Below the pieces are notes generated by a model, which saw only the letters and a program-made list of their open reading frames with translations, did not search any database and was not told where the DNA came from. This document shows positions 1-8,033 of a stretch of DNA of 64,000 nt, piece by piece. Made by a program: the position numbers and the translations under genes. Positions within the stretch are counted from its first letter, which is position 1, and each line of letters starts with the position of its first letter. The stretch comes from JBHYDC01 sp051861205. Its GTDB lineage: Bacteria; Pseudomonadota; Alphaproteobacteria; Rhizobiales; Pleomorphomonadaceae. Location: assembly GCA_051861205.1 (NCBI GenBank), contig JBHYDC010000017.1, forward strand, positions 33,588-97,587, in the 5' to 3' direction.

Positions 1-463
1 GCTGGCGCTGCCCTTCGTGGATGCCGATCACGCCATCGAGGAGGCGGCCAACCAAACGATCGCGGAGATCTTCGCGGTTCACGGCGAGGCCTATTTCCGC
101 GATGGCGAGCGGCGTGTGATCGCGCGGTTGCTGCGCGAGCGCCGTCAGGTGATCGCGACCGGCGGCGGGGCTTTCATGAATGGCGAAACGCGCGAGGCGG
201 TGGCGGCCGGGGCGGTTTCGATCTGGCTGAAGGCCGACGCCGAAGTCTTGTTCGAGCGCGTGAGGCGGCGTTCGCACCGTCCGCTGCTTCAAACCGACGA
301 TCCGCTCGGCACGATGCGCCGGCTGATCGCGGATCGCTATCCCGTCTACGCCAGCGCCGACATCACCGTCGATTCCCGCGACGTGCCGCATGAAGCGGTG
401 GTCGAGGATGTGCTGACCGCGCTTGAGCTTTGGCTAGCGCACCATCCCGAACCCTCCGCGTGA
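1..463 (+). CDS. aroK: Shikimate kinase, C-terminal part (5' end outside window)
   Basis: Phosphorylates shikimate to shikimate 3-phosphate with ATP in the chorismate pathway. The reading frame is already open at base 2, so the N-terminal P-loop lies outside the window; about 153 residues are visible. The visible part has the GGGAF segment that contacts shikimate in this family, followed by the lid-region arginines (RRRSHRPLL) and the R-(X)n-RYPVYA adenine-binding end. The stop codon is followed within 10 bases by the aroB start, and aroK-aroB is a classical pair making consecutive aromatic-pathway enzymes. Recognition is firm although the protein is incomplete here. Confidence 0.93.
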   Translation, partial: LALPFVDADHAIEEAANQTIAEIFAVHGEAYFRDGERRVIARLLRERRQVIATGGGAFMNGETREAVAAGAVSIWLKADAEVLFERVRRRSHRPLLQTDDPLGTMRRLIADRYPVYASADITVDSRDVPHEAVVEDVLTALELWLAHHPEPSA

Positions 464-471
464 CACGAGCC

Positions 472-1599
472 ATGACCAGCGATGCCCCCGATGCCGTTCG
501 CGTGCCCGTTGCGCTCGGCGAGCGTTCCTACGACATCGTGATTGGGGCGGGCTTGCTCGCCGACGCGGGCCGGCTCTTTCGCGGCGTGCTGCCCAAAGCG
601 CGGGCGGCGATCGTGACCGACGAAACGGTGGCCGAAAAGCACCTGCCGGCGCTGCGGGCGGCCTTCGAGGCGAGCGGGATCGACTGCGCGGCGGTCGTGA
701 TCGCGCCGGGGGAAAGCTCCAAGCGATTCGGCGTGTTCGAGACGGTGGTCGACCGCGTGATTGAGGGGCGGTTCGAGCGCGGCGACGCGGTAGTGGCGCT
801 GGGGGGCGGGGTGGTCGGCGATCTCTCCGGCTTCGTGGCCGGCGTGGTGCGGCGCGGAATGCGCTTCGTGCAGATCCCGACGACGCTGCTCGCTCAGGTG
901 GATAGCTCCGTTGGTGGCAAGACCGGCATCAACGTGGCGCAGGGCAAGAACCTCGTCGGGGTGTTTCACCAGCCCGATCTCGTGATCGCCGACACCGATG
1001 TTCTGGACACGTTGGCGCACCGCGATTTCCGGGCGGGTTACGCGGAAGTGGCGAAATACGGGATGATCGACGACGCGCCCTTCTTCGAGTGGCTGGAGGC
1101 GAATTGGCTGGAGGTGTTCAAAGGCGGCGCGGCCAGGACGCATGCCATCGCCACCTCCTGCCGGTCCAAGGCGGCGATCGTGGCGCGGGACGAGAAGGAG
1201 ACGGGCGACCGGGCGCTTTTGAACCTCGGCCATACCTTCGGGCATGCGCTGGAAGCGGCTGCGGGATATTCAGGCACGCTGGTGCATGGCGAGGCGATCT
1301 CGATCGGCATGGTGCTCGCGCATGATTTTTCGGTTCGCATGAACCTGATGGGGCCGGAGGACGCCATGCGCGTGCGCCGGCATTTCGAGGCGGTGGGGCT
1401 GCCGACGCGGATGGCAGAGGTGCCGGGCGGCGTGCCGGACGCGGACGGGCTGCTGGCGCTGATCGGGCAGGACAAGAAGGTATCGCGGGGAACGCTAACC
1501 TTCATTTTGACGCGCGGGATCGGGCAGGCCTTCGTGGCGAAAGACGTGCCGCCCGAGGCTGTGCGGAGCTTTCTCGCCGACGAGCTTGCGAAGGGCTAA
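472..1599 (+). CDS. aroB: 3-dehydroquinate synthase
   Basis: Converts DAHP to 3-dehydroquinate, an NAD- and metal-dependent step of the shikimate pathway. The 375-residue protein has the glycine-rich NAD site GGGVVGDLSGF near residue 110, the DSSVGGKTGIN substrate loop near 143, and the metal-ligand segment NLGHTFGHALEA in the C-terminal half. I chose the ATG at 472, eight bases after the aroK stop. An in-frame ATG at 430 would overlap aroK by 34 bases and add 14 residues that do not look like the family N-terminus. It probably forms an operon with aroK. Confidence 0.96.
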   Translation: MTSDAPDAVRVPVALGERSYDIVIGAGLLADAGRLFRGVLPKARAAIVTDETVAEKHLPALRAAFEASGIDCAAVVIAPGESSKRFGVFETVVDRVIEGRFERGDAVVALGGGVVGDLSGFVAGVVRRGMRFVQIPTTLLAQVDSSVGGKTGINVAQGKNLVGVFHQPDLVIADTDVLDTLAHRDFRAGYAEVAKYGMIDDAPFFEWLEANWLEVFKGGAARTHAIATSCRSKAAIVARDEKETGDRALLNLGHTFGHALEAAAGYSGTLVHGEAISIGMVLAHDFSVRMNLMGPEDAMRVRRHFEAVGLPTRMAEVPGGVPDADGLLALIGQDKKVSRGTLTFILTRGIGQAFVAKDVPPEAVRSFLADELAKG

Positions 1600-1605
1600 G
1601 GAGGT

Positions 1606-1875
1606 TCAGCCTTCGCCGGGCGCGCGGGCGGTGAGGGCGAGGGCGTGCAGGCCGCCGTCGAACTCTGCCTTGAGGAGGTCGGTGACGAGCCGGTGGCGGG
1701 CAATGCGGGTCTTGCCGGCGAAGGCGGATGAAACCACCTCTAGGCGGTAGTGCGTTTCGCCGCCCTCGCGCCATCCGCCGTGGCCGTGATGCTTCTCCGA
1801 TTCGTCCACGACGATGAGCCGGTCCGGGTGCAAGGCTTCGTTCAGGGCTGTCGTCATACGATCCTGTCTCGACAT
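1606..1875 (-). CDS. BolA-family protein
   Basis: An 89-residue BolA-like protein. The family partners with monothiol glutaredoxins in iron-sulfur and iron homeostasis and can act in envelope and stress responses. The class II KH-like fold signature is visible: ESEKHHGHGG, then FAGKTRIARHRLVTDLL and the closing LHALALTA. The start at 1875 has a GGAGAGG ribosome site upstream; a longer frame to 1950 lacks family similarity. It is convergent with aroB, with six bases between the stops. It lies directly before the divergent J-domain gene, an arrangement I recall as common in Rhizobiales. Confidence 0.9.
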   Translation of the reverse strand: MSRQDRMTTALNEALHPDRLIVVDESEKHHGHGGWREGGETHYRLEVVSSAFAGKTRIARHRLVTDLLKAEFDGGLHALALTARAPGEG

Positions 1876-1992
1876 TACGACCTCTCCTAGCCCTTCATCG
1901 GGCAAATTCGCATCAACCGACTGCAACGCCGATCCGGCCGGGAATGTCAACTCCTTGTCCGGAACGGGGGCTCATCCCATACTCGCGTCATC

Positions 1993-2613
1993 ATGAAGCC
2001 GAACTCGAAACTCTTCGACAAGATCAGGATCCGCCCCGACGCGGAGGAGGTCGCGCGCGAGCAGTTCCCGGCTTGCGAATGGGCAGGCTGCGAGGCGGCA
2101 GGCGCCTACCGGGCCCCCAAGGGGCGGGGCAAGGAAGGGCAGTATTACAAGTTCTGCATCGATCATGTGCGGGACTACAACAAGTCCTACAACTACTTCG
2201 CGGGCATGGGCGACGATGCGATTCAGGCCTATCAACGCGACGCGCTGACCGGGCACCGCCCGACGTGGTCCATGGGTGTGAACAAGGCGGGGATCGCCGG
2301 TGAAGCGGCTGGGGCGGCGGCAACGGCCGAGCGCGCGATGCACGACCCTTTCGGCATATTCCATGATGCCAAGCCCGCGGGTTCGCACCGGGTGTTCGAG
2401 GAGCCCAAGCGCAAGGTTTCGGCCGTGACGCAAAAGGCCTTCGATGCGCTCGATCTCGACGTTGCGTCGTCCAAGGTGGACATCAAGGCGCGGTTCAAAT
2501 TGCTGGTGAAGCGGCACCATCCCGATGCCAACGGCGGCGACCGTTCGTCTGAGGAACGGTTGCGGCAAATCATCCAAGCCTATAACTACCTGAAGACGGC
2601 CGGGTTCTGCTAG
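1993..2613 (+). CDS. J-domain protein with N-terminal Cys/His motif
   Basis: A 206-residue DnaJ-class co-chaperone. The J domain is at the extreme C-terminus (about residues 146-206) with the HPD tripeptide in RHHPDANGGD that stimulates Hsp70 ATPase. There is no Gly/Phe or DnaJ-type zinc region, so it is not DnaJ itself. The N-terminal half carries C28, C33, C55 and H58 (CxxxxC...CxxH), which could bind a metal; this is inference. It sits between bolA (divergent) and cobS. The client is unknown. Confidence 0.88.
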   Translation: MKPNSKLFDKIRIRPDAEEVAREQFPACEWAGCEAAGAYRAPKGRGKEGQYYKFCIDHVRDYNKSYNYFAGMGDDAIQAYQRDALTGHRPTWSMGVNKAGIAGEAAGAAATAERAMHDPFGIFHDAKPAGSHRVFEEPKRKVSAVTQKAFDALDLDVASSKVDIKARFKLLVKRHHPDANGGDRSSEERLRQIIQAYNYLKTAGFC

Positions 2614-2705
2614 AACAGGATCTTCGATGGTCCGGATCCGGTCTTGCGATCCGGCACCACGGTCGATGATTTTCCGTTGCGTTCCCTGACGTGAGACAGG
2701 TCGGG

Positions 2706-2733
2706 CGCGCCCCGCCCCCCGAGAAGGGGCGCG
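2706..2733 (+). other. Hairpin in cobS leader
   Basis: Eight-base inverted repeat (CGCGCCCC / GGGGCGCG, 12-nt loop) ending four bases before the GAGGAGG ribosome site of cobS. There is no poly-T, so it is not a terminator. No cobalamin-riboswitch core was recognised. It may influence translation initiation; function unproven. Confidence 0.4.
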
Positions 2734-2747
2734 TCTGAGGAGGTTTC

Positions 2748-3734
2748 ATGGTTCAAGCCAAGAACGAGGCCGCGCAATTGCCGGATATGAAGATTTCGGT
2801 GCGGCAGGTTTTCGGAATCGACAGCGATATCGAGGTTCCGGCCTATTCCGAGCGTAACGAATATGTGCCGGATTTCGACCCGGACTATCTGTTCGACCGC
2901 AACACCACGCTCGCCATTCTCGCTGGCTTCGCGCACAACCGGCGCGTGATGGTGTCCGGCTATCACGGCACGGGCAAGTCGACCCATATCGAGCAGGTCG
3001 CGGCCCGGCTGAACTGGCCGTTGGTGCGCGTGAACCTCGACAGCCACATCAGCCGCATCGATCTCGTCGGCAAGGACGCGATCGTGATTCGCGACGGCAA
3101 GCAGGTGACGGAGTTCCGCGACGGCATTTTGCCGTGGGCGCTTCAGAACAATGTGGCGCTGGTGTTCGACGAGTATGACGCCGGCCGGCCGGACGTGATG
3201 TTCGTGATCCAGCGCGTGCTGGAAGTGGCGGGCAAGCTGACGCTGCTCGACCAGAACCGCGTCATTCGCCCGCATCCCGCTTTCCGGCTGTTCGCCACGG
3301 CGAATACGGTGGGGCTTGGCGACACGTCGGGTCTTTATCATGGCACGCAGCAGATCAACCAGGGCCAGATGGACCGCTGGTCGATCGTGACGACGCTGAA
3401 CTATCTGCCGCACGACAAGGAAGTCGACATCGTGCTGGCCAAAGCCAAGGCTTTCGGCGGGGAAGAGGGCCGCAGCACGATTTCGAAGATGGTGCGGGTG
3501 GCCGATATGACCCGCTCGGCCTTCGTCAACGGCGATCTTTCGACGGTGATGAGCCCGCGCACGGTGCTGACATGGGCCGAAAACGCTGCGATTTTCGGCG
3601 ACCTCGGCTTTGCGTTCCGGGTTACCTTCCTGAACAAATGCGACGAACTGGAACGGACGCTGGTGGCGGAGTTCTATCAGCGCTGCTTCGGCAAGGATCT
3701 GCCGGAAAGCGCGGCGAATATGGTTCTGGGGTGA
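2748..3734 (+). CDS. cobS: Cobaltochelatase subunit CobS (AAA+ ATPase)
   Basis: ATPase subunit of the aerobic cobaltochelatase CobNST, which inserts Co2+ into hydrogenobyrinic acid a,c-diamide. The 328-residue protein has Walker A GYHGTGKST at 71-79 and Walker B LVFDEYDAG near 138-146, followed by the MoxR-type sensor region. Length fits the family. A GAGGAGG ribosome site precedes the ATG. It is followed after 50 bases by cobT, its stable partner. The catalytic subunit gene cobN is not in this window. Confidence 0.95.
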   Translation: MVQAKNEAAQLPDMKISVRQVFGIDSDIEVPAYSERNEYVPDFDPDYLFDRNTTLAILAGFAHNRRVMVSGYHGTGKSTHIEQVAARLNWPLVRVNLDSHISRIDLVGKDAIVIRDGKQVTEFRDGILPWALQNNVALVFDEYDAGRPDVMFVIQRVLEVAGKLTLLDQNRVIRPHPAFRLFATANTVGLGDTSGLYHGTQQINQGQMDRWSIVTTLNYLPHDKEVDIVLAKAKAFGGEEGRSTISKMVRVADMTRSAFVNGDLSTVMSPRTVLTWAENAAIFGDLGFAFRVTFLNKCDELERTLVAEFYQRCFGKDLPESAANMVLG

Positions 3735-3784
3735 GGGCGGCCGAGGCGCCGCATGACCTCCAGGCTGATTGACGTGATGGACAG

Positions 3785-5713
3785 ATGGCCCGCGAACCTT
3801 CCTCGACGACCAAGCCCCAGCCGCCGACCGAACCCCTGAAGAAGGCGGTTGGCATTGCCATGCGCGCGATCTCGGGCGACGCGGAGCTTGAGATCGTCTA
3901 TGCGACCGACCGGCCGAGCCTGTCCGGTCACCGGGCCCGGCTGCCGGAACCGCCCCGGCGGCCGACCGCCTATGATGTTGCGGTGACGCGGGGGCTGGGC
4001 GATTCCATCGCGCTTCGACTGGCGTGCCACGATCAGGGCGTCCACCGGGATCTCGTGCCGGAAGGCGCCAAGGCCCGTGCGGTGTTCGATGCGGTGGAGC
4101 AGGCGCGCTGCGAGGCGCTGGGCGCGCGGGCGATGCCGGGCGTCGGCGACAATCTCGCCGCCATGCTAGAAGACCGGTATTTCCGGGGCAATTTCCATGA
4201 GGTGACGGATAGGGCCGATGCGCCGCTGGAAGACGCTGTCGCGCTGATGGTGCGGGAGCGGCTGACGGGGGCTAAGCCGCCGAAAAGCGCCGAGCCCCTG
4301 GTAGAGGCTTGGCGGCCCTGGATCGAGGAAAAAGCCGGACCGGATTTCCTCAAGCTGGAAAGCACGATCAGCACGCAGAAGGATTTTGCCCGGGCGGTGC
4401 GCCATCTTCTCGTGTCGCTCGATATGGCGGACGAGCTTGGCGGCGAGCCGGAAGAGCCCGACGACGAGGGTGAGGGCGAGAAGAACGATACCTCCGACGA
4501 TCAGTCCTCCGGCGAGGCGGATGATCAGGAGGCTGCCGATCAAGCCGCGCCGCAGGAGCAGGAGGCGACCGGGGAGGAGCAGGAGACCGGCGAGACCGAG
4601 GTGGACGCCGACATTTCGCAGGACGCAGCCGACGACGACGCGACCGATCAGGCCCGCGATGCCGGCGAGAGCAAGCGGCCGGAGATGCCCTTCACAAACG
4701 GCCCGCCGGAGAACGACTACAAGGTCTACACCACCCGGTTCGACGAAATCACCCGGCCGGAGGATCTTTGCGATGGGGCGGAACTCGACCGGTTGCGGGG
4801 CTATCTCGACAAGCAGCTTGTGCACCTGCAAAGCGCGGTGTCGCGGCTCGCAAACCGGCTGCAGCGGCGGCTCATGGCGCAGCAGAACCGGGGCTGGGAC
4901 TTCGACATGGAGGAGGGGCTGCTCGACACGGCCCGCATCACCCGTGTGGTGACCGACCCGATGCAGCCGCTGGCCTTCAAGGTGGAGCGCGACACCCAGT
5001 TCCGCGACACCGTGGTGACGCTGCTGATCGACAATTCCGGTTCCATGCGGGGCCGTCCTATCACGGTGGCGGCGGCCTGCGCCGATATTCTGGCGCGCAC
5101 GCTGGAGCGCTGCGGTGTGAAGGTGGAAATTCTGGGCTTCACCACCAAGGCGTGGAAGGGCGGGCAGGCGCGCGAGGCGTGGCTTGGCGCGGGCAAACCG
5201 GCGCAGCCGGGCCGACTGAACGATCTCCGCCATATCGTCTACAAGGCGGCGGACGCGCCGTGGCGGCGGGCGCGCCGCAATCTCGGGCTGATGATGCGCG
5301 AGGGGCTGCTCAAGGAAAACATTGATGGCGAGGCGCTGGACTGGGCGCATCAACGCCTCTTGGCGCGGCCAGAAAACCGCAAGATCCTGATGATGATCTC
5401 CGACGGCGCGCCGGTTGACGATTCCACGCTGTCGGTCAATCCCGGCAACTATCTAGAGCGGCATTTGCGGGCGGTGATCGAGACGATCGAGACGCGCTCG
5501 CCGGTTGAACTGATCGCGATCGGGATCGGCCATGACGTGACGCGCTATTATCGCCGGGCCGTCACCATCGTCGATGCCGAGGAATTGGCGGGCGTGATGA
5601 CCGAGCAGCTTGCCTCGCTGTTCGCGGAAGAAGCGCCGGCGGGAAAGCGCCAGCAGGGCTCCGCGCGGGCAAGCGCGCCCCGCGCCGCAGCGGGAATGGG
5701 CTTCCGGCTATGA
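3785..5713 (+). CDS. cobT: Cobaltochelatase subunit CobT
   Basis: Second chaperone subunit of aerobic cobaltochelatase. The 642-residue protein begins with a helical domain, continues through a very acidic low-complexity linker (roughly residues 215-305, rich in Glu, Asp and Gln), and ends in a von Willebrand A domain. The MIDAS motif is DNSGS at 416-420. CobS and CobT form a ring complex resembling the ChlI/ChlD subunits of Mg-chelatase. The start at 3785 gives a family-like N-terminus. The last four bases (ATGA) overlap the start of the next gene, suggesting translational coupling. Confidence 0.94.
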   Translation: MAREPSSTTKPQPPTEPLKKAVGIAMRAISGDAELEIVYATDRPSLSGHRARLPEPPRRPTAYDVAVTRGLGDSIALRLACHDQGVHRDLVPEGAKARAVFDAVEQARCEALGARAMPGVGDNLAAMLEDRYFRGNFHEVTDRADAPLEDAVALMVRERLTGAKPPKSAEPLVEAWRPWIEEKAGPDFLKLESTISTQKDFARAVRHLLVSLDMADELGGEPEEPDDEGEGEKNDTSDDQSSGEADDQEAADQAAPQEQEATGEEQETGETEVDADISQDAADDDATDQARDAGESKRPEMPFTNGPPENDYKVYTTRFDEITRPEDLCDGAELDRLRGYLDKQLVHLQSAVSRLANRLQRRLMAQQNRGWDFDMEEGLLDTARITRVVTDPMQPLAFKVERDTQFRDTVVTLLIDNSGSMRGRPITVAAACADILARTLERCGVKVEILGFTTKAWKGGQAREAWLGAGKPAQPGRLNDLRHIVYKAADAPWRRARRNLGLMMREGLLKENIDGEALDWAHQRLLARPENRKILMMISDGAPVDDSTLSVNPGNYLERHLRAVIETIETRSPVELIAIGIGHDVTRYYRRAVTIVDAEELAGVMTEQLASLFAEEAPAGKRQQGSARASAPRAAAGMGFRL

Positions 5714-6726
5714 GGAAGCAAGCGGGGGTGGTTCTGGCCATGGCCCTCGCCGCGAGCCTTGCTATGCCCGCAGCGCTTGCGGGCGACCAGACGGTCGTGT
5801 TTGAGACCAATCCTCTGGCCTCGTTTCGCGTCGGTCATCCCGAACAGATGCGCTTTGGGCGGCTGACATATGCCGGTGGGCTTGTGATCGATTCCAAGAA
5901 GGGATTGGTCGGTGGGCTCTCCGGTCTTTTGATTTTTGGAAACGGAGCCAGCCTGCTGGCGATTTCCGATGATGGCTTGATGCTGAAGGCCGACATCGAG
6001 CGAAACGCGGGGCGGCCGGTGGGCCTTTCCGGCGGCGTTCTCCGGCCGATGCAGGGCATCACCAAACGCCAGATCAATGCCAAGTGGAACGTGGATAGCG
6101 AGTCTATCGATGTTGCGCAGACCGCCGAGGGAGCCCGCGCGACGATCAGCCTGGAGGGGCGGCCCCGTGTGATGACGGGTCTTTTCGGTGACGACGACTT
6201 CGTTGGCCCCCTTACCGATATCCCGCTCCCGGACCTGACCGCGACGCTTCGCTTCACCAAGGGCCTTGAGGCGGTTGCGGTGGGGCCGGCTGGAACACGG
6301 CTTGAGGGCGCAACCATCGTCATCGCCGAGCGGGCCGAGCAAAACGCGGCCACATCCGATCAACCGGGCTGGATCATCGGTGGATCGGAGCCTGGGCGGT
6401 TCCGCGTCAAATTCCGGGACGGCTATGACGTGACGGACGCGAAATTCGCGCCGGACGGCGATCTCTATATTCTCGAACGCCTCTATTCCTTCGCGGCTGG
6501 CGTGCGGACGCGGCTGCGGCGCATTCCGGCCGAGACGATCGCCGATGGTGCGACGCTTGATGGGGAAATCGTGTTCGAGGCAACGCTCGCCGACCAGATC
6601 GACAATATGGAAGGTTTGGCTTTTTGGACGAACGCCAGCGGGCAGACCATGATTTCGCTGATTTCCGACGACAACCGGTCGTTTCTTCAGCGCACGCTCT
6701 ACCTGGAATTCATGCTCGACCGCTGA
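5710..6726 (+). CDS. Secreted esterase-like phytase-family protein
   Basis: A 338-residue exported protein with an N-terminal signal peptide (charged start, hydrophobic run, cleavage near residue 25). The repeated blade-like segments, for example FGRLTYAGGLVIDSK, LAISDDGLMLKADIE and KFAPDGDLYILERLYS, match the 'esterase-like activity of phytase' beta-propeller family. The ATG overlaps the cobT stop by four bases, so it is probably co-translated with cobT although no link to cobalamin is known. Its true substrate is uncertain. Confidence 0.82.
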   Translation: MRKQAGVVLAMALAASLAMPAALAGDQTVVFETNPLASFRVGHPEQMRFGRLTYAGGLVIDSKKGLVGGLSGLLIFGNGASLLAISDDGLMLKADIERNAGRPVGLSGGVLRPMQGITKRQINAKWNVDSESIDVAQTAEGARATISLEGRPRVMTGLFGDDDFVGPLTDIPLPDLTATLRFTKGLEAVAVGPAGTRLEGATIVIAERAEQNAATSDQPGWIIGGSEPGRFRVKFRDGYDVTDAKFAPDGDLYILERLYSFAAGVRTRLRRIPAETIADGATLDGEIVFEATLADQIDNMEGLAFWTNASGQTMISLISDDNRSFLQRTLYLEFMLDR

Positions 6727-6750
6727 GGCGCCCAACGAAGGGGCGAGGCG

Positions 6751-7293
6751 TTAGCGGGCGGGGGCGTAGGGCTTCACCCAGTTCATCAGGCGTGCGTAGG
6801 GCAGCAGCGATGCGGCCGCGATAATCATTTTGACGGCAAAATCGCCGAGCGCCCACGTCGTCCAGGGAAGACCGGTTCCCGCGAAAGCCAGCGTGAAGAA
6901 GACGGCCGTATCGAGCGCGGAGCCGACGGTGGACGACACCAGCGGCGCGCGCCACCATGTGCCGGCTCGCAGCCGGTTGAACAGCGAAACATCGATGAGT
7001 TGGGCCGACAGGAAGGCGGTACCGGAGGCAAGCGCGATGCGCGGATCGGCGAGGATCAGCGATGCCGCCACGGCGAGGGCGAAGCCGACGCAGACGACGA
7101 GGCGCGTACGGGCGGGTCCGAACCATCGGTTGGTCAGGTCCGTCACGAGGAAGGCGAAGGGGTAGGTGAACGCGCCCCAGGTCAGCACATCGCCAAGACC
7201 AAGGGGCGTGAAGGGATACTGAACGAGGATATTGGAGACGACCACGATCGCGGCCATGGCGGCGATCGAGGGAAGCAGATTTTTGTTCAGCAT
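6751..7293 (-). CDS. YhhQ/VUT-family queuosine precursor transporter
   Basis: A 180-residue polytopic inner-membrane protein with about five to six hydrophobic segments. It carries the family signatures LTWGAFTYPFAFLVTDLTNRWFG, in which the TDLTNR stretch is diagnostic, and SAQLIDVSLFNRLR. E. coli YhhQ imports preQ0/preQ1 for queuosine tRNA modification. It lies 29 bases downstream of rpmB on the same strand, so it is probably transcribed from the rpmB promoter. No preQ1 riboswitch is visible in the short gap. Confidence 0.88.
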   Translation of the reverse strand: MLNKNLLPSIAAMAAIVVVSNILVQYPFTPLGLGDVLTWGAFTYPFAFLVTDLTNRWFGPARTRLVVCVGFALAVAASLILADPRIALASGTAFLSAQLIDVSLFNRLRAGTWWRAPLVSSTVGSALDTAVFFTLAFAGTGLPWTTWALGDFAVKMIIAAASLLPYARLMNWVKPYAPAR

Positions 7294-7322
7294 CGCATGT
7301 TGGGCAAGACGCGTCGCGGCGA

Positions 7323-7622
7323 TCAGGCCGCGGCGACCTCGGCCGCCTTTTTGGTGACGATCTGCTTCTTGATCAGGCGCGCGCGCTGGGACAGTTCGTC
7401 CTCGCTGGCCTTCAAAAGAAACGCATCAAGCCCGCCACGGTGCTCGACCGAACGCAGCGCGTTCGCCGAGATGCGCAGGCGCACCGACTGCCCGAGGGCG
7501 TCGCTGAGCAGCGTGACCGCGCACAGGTTCGGAAGGAACCTGCGACGGGTCTTGTTATTGGCGTGGCTGACGTTGTTACCCGTCAGAACGGCCTTGCCGG
7601 TGAGTTCGCAGCGCCGAGCCAT
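7323..7622 (-). CDS. rpmB: 50S ribosomal protein L28
   Basis: Ribosomal large-subunit protein of 99 residues. The N-terminal signature MARRCELTGKAVLTGNNVSHANNKTRRRFLPNL and the central RLRISANALRSVEHRGGLDAFL are unmistakable. As in other alphaproteobacteria it carries a C-terminal Lys/Ala-rich extension. It has a long leader (about 115 nt from the predicted start site) with a strong hairpin, and a good sigma-70 promoter upstream (7744-7772). Confidence 0.98.
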   Translation of the reverse strand: MARRCELTGKAVLTGNNVSHANNKTRRRFLPNLCAVTLLSDALGQSVRLRISANALRSVEHRGGLDAFLLKASEDELSQRARLIKKQIVTKKAAEVAAA

Positions 7623-7698
7623 CGGGATGCCCTTTTCTCTTCACATGTCTGGGGACAACAGCCTTTAAGGCCGATCACCCAAACCTATACAGCATAGA

Positions 7699-7724
7699 GC
7701 GCCGTTCGAGCCTTCGAACGGCGC
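7699..7724 (-). other. Strong hairpin in rpmB leader
   Basis: Perfect 11-bp inverted repeat (GCGCCGTTCGA / TCGAACGGCGC) with a 4-nt loop. It falls about 13 nt after the predicted rpmB start site. No T-run follows on either strand, so it is not an ordinary terminator. It could stabilise the transcript 5' end or take part in autoregulation. Confidence 0.5.
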
Positions 7725-7743
7725 CCGGTTTGGAAGTCGCGTT

Positions 7744-7772
7744 TCTATAATGACCGGACCATGCCGCGTCAA
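7744..7772 (-). promoter_or_regulatory. Predicted sigma-70 promoter for rpmB
   Basis: On the minus strand: TTGACG, 17-nt spacer, TATAGA. Both boxes are close to consensus and the spacing is ideal. The predicted start near 7737 gives a leader of about 115 nt before rpmB. Confidence 0.65.
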
Positions 7773-7797
7773 CCCTCAGCCTGCCGCACAGGAGGTG

Positions 7798-7863
7798 ATG
7801 TTGCTTATGTCTGGCTTCCGGCCGATAAAGGATAGAAGCGCGTTAACCGTGCGGTTACCATAA
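7798..7863 (+). CDS. Possible micro-ORF with near-perfect ribosome site
   Basis: A 21-codon frame (ATG TTG CTT ... TAA), or 18 codons from the inner ATG at 7807, preceded by AGGAGGTGAT at 7790-7799, a complete complement of the 16S rRNA 3' end. Spacing to the first ATG is short (2 nt) and to the second long (11 nt). The product would be a short basic peptide with no recognised family. It could be a leader peptide for the downstream DUF3108 gene, or chance. Confidence 0.25.
   Translation: MLLMSGFRPIKDRSALTVRLP
7844..7857. repeat. Short palindrome TAACCG-TG-CGGTTA
   Basis: Inverted repeat with 6-bp arms and a 2-nt centre, inside the micro-ORF and about 180 bases before the DUF3108 gene. The size suits a dimeric repressor site. 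The protein that would bind it is unknown. The rest of 7864-8033 holds no feature I recognise. Confidence 0.3.
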
Positions 7864-8033
7864 AGTTCGATCATTGCGGCCGCGGGTGGGGTGGATCAAG
7901 AAGCTCCCCGATCATCGCGATCGACTGATACACTGGCCTCGGCTGGCCGAAAGCGCCATGCGCCTATAGCTGCCGAGTTGCCATGTCGTTGAATTGATCG
8001 AATTCGGGTGGCCCGGCGTTGGGAGGCTTATCG

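Noticed and set aside
2614..2747. Possible cobalamin riboswitch upstream of cobS
   Set aside because: The gap is 134 bases and contains no recognisable B12-box core; only a simple hairpin is present.
4166..5353. A 395-codon frame antisense to cobT
   Set aside because: No domains, and the sense protein CobT is complete through its VWA domain.
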